From Sphingobacterium lactis (lineage in GTDB: Bacteria > Bacteroidota > Bacteroidia > Sphingobacteriales > Sphingobacteriaceae), in assembly GCF_011046555.1 (NCBI RefSeq), contig NZ_CP049246.1:3906001-3970000 (forward strand): DNA of 64,000 nt, given 5' to 3'. Positions 60,270 through 64,000 of the stretch are shown here, in pieces. A program made the translations under genes and the position numbers. Numbering within the stretch: position 1 is the first letter of the stretch; each line of letters opens with the position of its first letter. Under the pieces are notes generated by a model. That model had not been told where the DNA came from. It did no database searches and saw only the letters and a program-made list of their open reading frames with translations.

Positions 60270-60803
60270 TTAACAGAAATATAAAGTTAGAAACAGGACC
60301 ATGAATTCAGGGTTCAAATTCTGGCGGATAACCTTCAATGCCCGCTGTTTTTGGGTCTTTACGGTATTGATGGAAATGTGCAATTCATCAGCTACCTGTT
60401 GGTTGGAAAGTTCCTCCATGTAACTGAGGTGGAAGACTTGCCGGCAGCCGGTAGGAAGGGTCGACAAAATCCTGTTCAATTCCGCATAGAATTCTGCAGT
60501 GATGATCTTCCGGTCATAATCTGCTTCTTCCAATTCGGTCAATCCCAAACGACTGAAATATTTATCGACAACTTTCTGATGGCGGCTTCTATTGAAAACG
60601 GCATTCCGGATACTGGAATAGAGAAAAGCTTTAATTGATTGTTCTTCATTCGCCACCTCATCCCTATGGTTCCAATATGCCGTAAAGGCATCTTGAACAA
60701 GATCCTCCGCAACATCAGTGTCCTTTACCATATCCCACGCGTAATAGCACAGGGCTTTATAGTATTTGCCGAACAACTCTCTATCGATATTGATATTACT
60801 CAT
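60270..60803 (-). CDS. ECF RNA polymerase sigma factor
   Basis: A 177-residue sigma-70 family factor. ATG 60803 (MSNINIDRELFGKYYKALCY) is chosen over upstream in-frame starts, because homologous sequence begins there. Region 2 reads AEDLVQDAFTAYWNHRDEVA; region 4 reads LPTGCRQVFHLSYMEELSNQ, followed by the helix-turn-helix VADELHISINTVKTQKQRAL. The gene lies 58 bp before fecR on the same strand, the standard arrangement for cell-surface signalling. It probably drives the pair-3 Sus operon. Confidence 0.92.
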   Translation of the reverse strand: MSNINIDRELFGKYYKALCYYAWDMVKDTDVAEDLVQDAFTAYWNHRDEVANEEQSIKAFLYSSIRNAVFNRSRHQKVVDKYFSRLGLTELEEADYDRKIITAEFYAELNRILSTLPTGCRQVFHLSYMEELSNQQVADELHISINTVKTQKQRALKVIRQNLNPEFMVLFLTLYFC

Positions 60804-61157
60804 CTTTAGGTAACTAGCGCGATTAAATAAAACGAATTGGTTTTTGTGGATAATCCGCCAACAATATCTCAAAAAGAATTTTAAAATAAAAATAATTTTA
60901 ACTTGATATTCTTAAAATTAGCCCGATTTTACGGAAACTTTAAACCATTTTGGATAGTTAATGTTTAGCATCGGTAAAATATAATTTTCAAAAGAACAGA
61001 TTTACCAAAATTTACTAGAATAAAAAACTCGATTCTTAAAATGTAATGTTATAGCGGAACATGAACAGCTTAAACTTATCCCTAAAAATTATTTTCAAAT
61101 AAGTAGCTTAACTTTTACTTGGCAAATAAAACTAATAACACAAACTTGAGGAAATTT
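60804..61157. other. AT-rich intergenic region upstream of the sigma factor gene
   Basis: About 350 bp, very AT-rich, with no credible open frame. It must hold the sigma-gene promoter, but I find no clean TAnnTTTG with a matching -33 element. No repeats or RNA genes seen. Confidence 0.5.
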
Positions 61158-61187
61158 AAGGGATCGGTTAGTCCAGAGGGATCCCTT
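61158..61187 (-). terminator. Weak terminator of the SDR-Crp pair
   Basis: AAGGGATC (61158-61165) and GATCCCTT (61180-61187) form an 8-bp stem around a 14-nt loop, directly after the Crp/Fnr stop. The T-run on the minus strand is short and broken. Confidence 0.5.
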
Positions 61188-61772
61188 CTATCCTTTTTTA
61201 GCGATTTCCCTTCTGATCCTACTCAGCGATTGCGGTGTAATTTTCAAGTAGGAAGCTATAAAATGTTGCGGAATATGCAGAGCGAGATCGGGATAGCGAC
61301 TTAAAAATTCCCGGTACTTGGTTTTTGCATCGCCAAAGTTCAAGAAATCATTATCCTTGATCTTATTCAATAAGGTTGCTTCTGTAATGGTCTTTAGGAA
61401 AATAAAGAAATTGGGAATTTCTTCCGTCAGTTTATTGATGACAGTTTTTCGTATCGCATAGATTTCCGAATCGACGACGGCCTGCAGTGCCTCGGAAGAT
61501 GGAATTCCGGAATAATAACTCTCCAGATCCGTGAAAAATTGGTTTTCCCTGAAAAAGTACTTCGTGACCTCATTTCCATCCCGGTCCGGTTTATAGATCC
61601 GCACGATGCCCTTTTCGACAAATCCAATTTCCTGCGCAACCTCACCATATTCCAAGAAATAATCCTCCGACCTATATACCCGCACCTGGAAATGTTCAAG
61701 GATAATGGCGATATCTCTTTCCGATAAAATGGCTCCAAAGCCTAACATTGCTTTTAATCTGTCCATGATCAT
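61188..61772 (-). CDS. Crp/Fnr-family transcriptional regulator, coupled to SDR gene
   Basis: A 194-residue regulator. ATG 61772 is chosen because it overlaps the SDR stop as ATGA; an ATG 6 bp later is the alternative. The effector barrel spans about 15-120 (YFLEYGEVAQEIGFVEKGIV, NEVTKYFFRENQFFTDLESY) and the helix-turn-helix is HFIASYLKITPQSLSRIRRE. No cAMP-type RxS motif is present. Being translationally coupled to the oxidoreductase, it may regulate that operon; a palindrome lies 51 bp upstream of the operon start. Confidence 0.87.
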   Translation of the reverse strand: MIMDRLKAMLGFGAILSERDIAIILEHFQVRVYRSEDYFLEYGEVAQEIGFVEKGIVRIYKPDRDGNEVTKYFFRENQFFTDLESYYSGIPSSEALQAVVDSEIYAIRKTVINKLTEEIPNFFIFLKTITEATLLNKIKDNDFLNFGDAKTKYREFLSRYPDLALHIPQHFIASYLKITPQSLSRIRREIAKKG

Positions 61773-62806
61773 TGTACGATTTTCAAATCCAGGACGCTTT
61801 TTGCACAGGAAATTATGGCATCCGATGGCGATCCTGGATTCCACCCAAGTTCCTTAACTGCCCGATCACCCCTAACCTTTCTCGTTTTGCCCAAATCCAG
61901 GAGCACCGGTTTTAGGGACGGTTCAAAAACAGCCAATAGTTTCGCCAAAAAATTCGGCATCTCCCTAGTGCTGATCTTTCTGTTCGGGTAATGGTGCTTA
62001 AGCGTAGCTGCGATTTCCTTCATGGTCATGGGGCCCGCGGTTGCCATAAAACGCTGGCCATCGGCATGAGGAGCTTCCATACTGAGCACCAACAATTTCG
62101 CTACCGCTCGAACATCCACAATTTCGAAGCCAATATGGGGCATGGCTGGCATTTTTCCTGCCAATATTTTGACAACGATATTGGCAGAAGTACCATAATC
62201 ATTCTCCAGAACCGGACCCAACATCGCGCCAGGCAGAACACTCACCAGCTCCATGCCTCTGCCAGTACGCTCCACAAAATCCCAAGCTGCTTTTTCCGCT
62301 AATGTTTTACTCCGGAAATAAGGTTCGGTATCCTGAAGGTTGGTGACATCCGTCCAATCCTTTTCGGTGAACACCTTTGCGAGTTCTGCTTCCTTTTTCC
62401 CATAAACTACCGCTGCGATCGATGAGACCAGGACGACCCTTTTCACACCATTGGCTGCCGCAGCTTCCAGCACATGCAGTGTCCCTTGCTTCGCGGGAAC
62501 GATCAGTTCGTTCTCATCCTTGGGCAGTTCCCGAGGAAACGGCGAGGCTACATGAACTACATAATCCATTCCTTTGGTCAGTGACTTCCATACCTCCGCA
62601 TCCAAGAGCTCCGCTTCCGCAAATTGCAACCGATCAGCATGTGGCGTATGCTGGGCAATAACCTCACGTATACTTTCTGCACGATTCATATCGCGCAGCG
62701 TACCGATAACCCTATAGCCTTTATTCAACAGGGCGATCGCTGTATGCGAGCCCAAAAATCCACTAATCCCAGTCAGCAGTACATTCTTATTGATGAAATT
62801 TTCCAT
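61769..62806 (-). CDS. NAD(P)-dependent epimerase/dihydroflavonol reductase-like SDR
   Basis: A 345-residue extended short-chain dehydrogenase. The dinucleotide-binding motif is LLTGISGFLGSHTA, near residue 10, and the catalytic YxxxK is YFRSKTLAEKAAW near residue 162, with the Ser in VVLVSSIAAVVYG. The SLAVR-like TLRDMNRAESIREV after the first strand favours NADP(H), as in dihydroflavonol-4-reductase-like aldehyde reductases. The substrate is unknown. It overlaps the downstream Crp/Fnr gene by four bases. Confidence 0.87.
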   Translation of the reverse strand: MENFINKNVLLTGISGFLGSHTAIALLNKGYRVIGTLRDMNRAESIREVIAQHTPHADRLQFAEAELLDAEVWKSLTKGMDYVVHVASPFPRELPKDENELIVPAKQGTLHVLEAAAANGVKRVVLVSSIAAVVYGKKEAELAKVFTEKDWTDVTNLQDTEPYFRSKTLAEKAAWDFVERTGRGMELVSVLPGAMLGPVLENDYGTSANIVVKILAGKMPAMPHIGFEIVDVRAVAKLLVLSMEAPHADGQRFMATAGPMTMKEIAATLKHHYPNRKISTREMPNFLAKLLAVFEPSLKPVLLDLGKTRKVRGDRAVKELGWNPGSPSDAIISCAKSVLDLKIVQ

Positions 62807-62856
62807 GTCCTTATGTCTTGTTTACACAAAGAACAGGAATGGCCATTGGACGGCAA

Positions 62857-62870
62857 TTACCATTTGGTAA
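62857..62870. promoter_or_regulatory. Palindromic operator candidate upstream of the SDR-Crp pair
   Basis: TTACCA (62857-62862) and TGGTAA (62865-62870) are perfect inverted copies around TT. The site lies 51 bp before the SDR ATG at 62806, where a repressor or Crp/Fnr-type regulator would act. Confidence 0.45.
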
Positions 62871-62879
62871 AAAAACAAA

Positions 62880-62954
62880 CTACTGTGCTTCGCCGAAAGT
62901 GATGAGATTGCTGTCGGGATCAAGAATGGAGAATTCTTTCTGTCCCCTATTTGT
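62880..62954 (-). pseudogene. Remnant C-terminus of a VOC/glyoxalase-family gene
   Basis: On the minus strand, 24 codons lie between an in-frame TAA (62957-62955) and TAG (62882-62880). They read through KEFSILDPDSNLITFGEAQ, which matches the C-terminal strand motif of vicinal-oxygen-chelate proteins (the typical form is EFSILDPDGNLITFGE) including the metal-binding Glu. No upstream portion is present in any frame, so this is a decayed or truncated gene tail rather than a functional gene. Confidence 0.6.
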
Positions 62955-62957
62955 TTA

Positions 62958-63230
62958 GAACAAATTGACCTTCATAACTCATAACCCACACTAAAATTAT
63001 TCGAGCTTACAATTTATACGTGAGATTGAGAAAAACCTAAAAGTTAGGCTAATAAATTCCTCAAGTAAACCAATTAGAGGTTAACAGAAATTTCAACAGC
63101 TTATTTATAAATAAAATTTTTAGGATGATTAAAAACAAAAAGTATATATTTATATCATTAACCATTAATAAAGTCACACCACCAATTATTGAAAAATTAA
63201 GTTGAATTTTTTGATTATAAAGGATAAACT
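62958..63230. other. AT-rich gap before the GLPGLI gene
   Basis: About 270 bp of very AT-rich sequence. I see no gene, hairpin or confident promoter; AAAGGA at 63219-63224 may act as a weak ribosome-binding site. Confidence 0.4.
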
Positions 63231-64000
63231 ATGAATAGACTTTTTCCTAAATTATTTGTATTTAGAATCCAAATTATTGTCTTTTTATTCATCAGTATTA
63301 AACAAAATACATGCTTAGCTCAAAATGTCATTTCAAAAGTTTACTATGAATTTGAGCATGTTGATGATAGAAACCAACCTGAAAATCCGCATAGAGAAGA
63401 TCTTGTAGTTTACCTAACTCAAGAAGCCACAATTCAAAAAAATGTGACGACATTAGCTATACGGGAAGCCGTTAATGATTTTATATTTAATCCTAATAGA
63501 CAAGTTAATTCAAATGGTGCTGCAGTATTAAATCTTCCAACCATACAAAAAAATATTTCAAAGTATGAGTATTATCATAACTTTAAAAACCGTCAAAGCT
63601 TTCTATTTAGTCATTTATTTGATACTTATTATGTCATTGAAGATGCATTCCCGGATTTAGCATGGGAACTTCTCGATGGCACAAAAAAAATAGGTGGATT
63701 CGATTGTCAATTAGCAAAATCAAATTTTGGAGGACGACTCTATTACGCATGGTTCACCACAGAAATACCCTACCCCTATGGTCCATGGAAACTACTTGGC
63801 TTGCCTGGATTAATCCTCGAAGCTTATGACGATAATAATGAGGTTTCCTGGAAATTCAACAAATTTGAATTAGTAGATAGTCAAAATGAGGAGCAGATTA
63901 TATCTCCAAAAGACGGGATTATCACAACCAAAGAAAAATTCGAAAAAACTTTTAATTCGGTTAAAAAAAATCCTATTGCCGCCAGGAAAGCTGCCGTATC
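63231..64000 (+). CDS. GLPGLI-family secreted protein (cut by window end)
   Basis: The frame is open from ATG 63231 to the window edge, giving 256 codons. A signal peptide (IIVFLFISIKQNTCLAQN) is followed by VISKVYYEFEHV, the usual start of the family. The defining motif appears as GPWKLLGLPGLILEAYDD, preceded by YAWFTTEIPYPYG, the conserved block of GLPGLI proteins. The family is Bacteroidota-specific, usually about 250-290 residues, secreted, and often paired with a TonB receptor; the function is unknown. The gene is markedly more AT-rich than most of the window, and its 3' end and any partner lie outside. Confidence 0.88.
   Translation, partial: MNRLFPKLFVFRIQIIVFLFISIKQNTCLAQNVISKVYYEFEHVDDRNQPENPHREDLVVYLTQEATIQKNVTTLAIREAVNDFIFNPNRQVNSNGAAVLNLPTIQKNISKYEYYHNFKNRQSFLFSHLFDTYYVIEDAFPDLAWELLDGTKKIGGFDCQLAKSNFGGRLYYAWFTTEIPYPYGPWKLLGLPGLILEAYDDNNEVSWKFNKFELVDSQNEEQIISPKDGIITTKEKFEKTFNSVKKNPIAARKAAV

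Overview
The window comes from a Bacteroidota chromosome, most likely family Sphingobacteriaceae (Sphingobacterium or a close relative). The evidence is three SusC/SusD pairs, an ECF-sigma/FecR/SusC regulatory unit, fimbrillin-type lipoproteins, a GLPGLI-family protein, a TamL lipoprotein, candidate -7 boxes of the TAnnTTTG type, few Shine-Dalgarno-like sites and many SPII signal peptides ending in C-K-(D/E). No tRNA, rRNA, transposase, phage gene or CRISPR array was seen.

Left part (1-20.5 kb), mostly housekeeping and repair: 5' end of serS; a small membrane protein; tamL, divergent by 3 bp from an SpoU RNA methyltransferase operon (methyltransferase, MFS exporter, AI-2E family permease); a short DnaE2-type polymerase; two tandem EEP phosphodiesterases; a glycosyltransferase/flippase/glycosyltransferase operon; dinB; an alpha/beta esterase; and parC. 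The DnaE2-like gene and dinB lie 5.7 kb apart, but related palindromes sit just upstream of both, which suggests a shared damage-responsive repressor.

Middle part A (20.6-31 kb): a six-gene minus-strand locus that I consider the most interesting system here. In transcription order it encodes a fimbrillin/NUC1 nuclease fusion lipoprotein, a fimbrillin lipoprotein, a solo TonB-dependent receptor, a DUF5689 (OB-fold-like) lipoprotein, a secreted EEP-family nuclease/phosphodiesterase and a clostripain (C11) protease lipoprotein. Two of the lipoproteins share a C-terminal module. A hairpin between gene 2 and gene 3 looks like an internal attenuator. The set reads as a cell-surface nucleic-acid (or phosphodiester) capture, degradation and uptake machine; that function is inferred.

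Middle part B (31-45 kb): a glycosylasparaginase on the minus strand; then NlpC/P60 endopeptidase, dipeptide epimerase and SusC/SusD on the plus strand, which fits murein-peptide salvage; then a second, independently promoted SusC/SusD pair.

Right part (44.4-64 kb), nearly all minus strand: a Crp/Fnr regulator, OsmC, an M14 carboxypeptidase-LD-carboxypeptidase-dihydroorotase operon, a miniature ABC system, a third Sus locus (ECF sigma, FecR, STN-type SusC, SusD, zinc metallohydrolase lipoprotein, DUF4302 lipoprotein), a translationally coupled SDR/Crp pair, a decayed VOC-family gene tail, and an AT-rich GLPGLI gene cut by the window edge. Many of the intergenic gaps hold intrinsic-terminator hairpins, which help define the transcription units.
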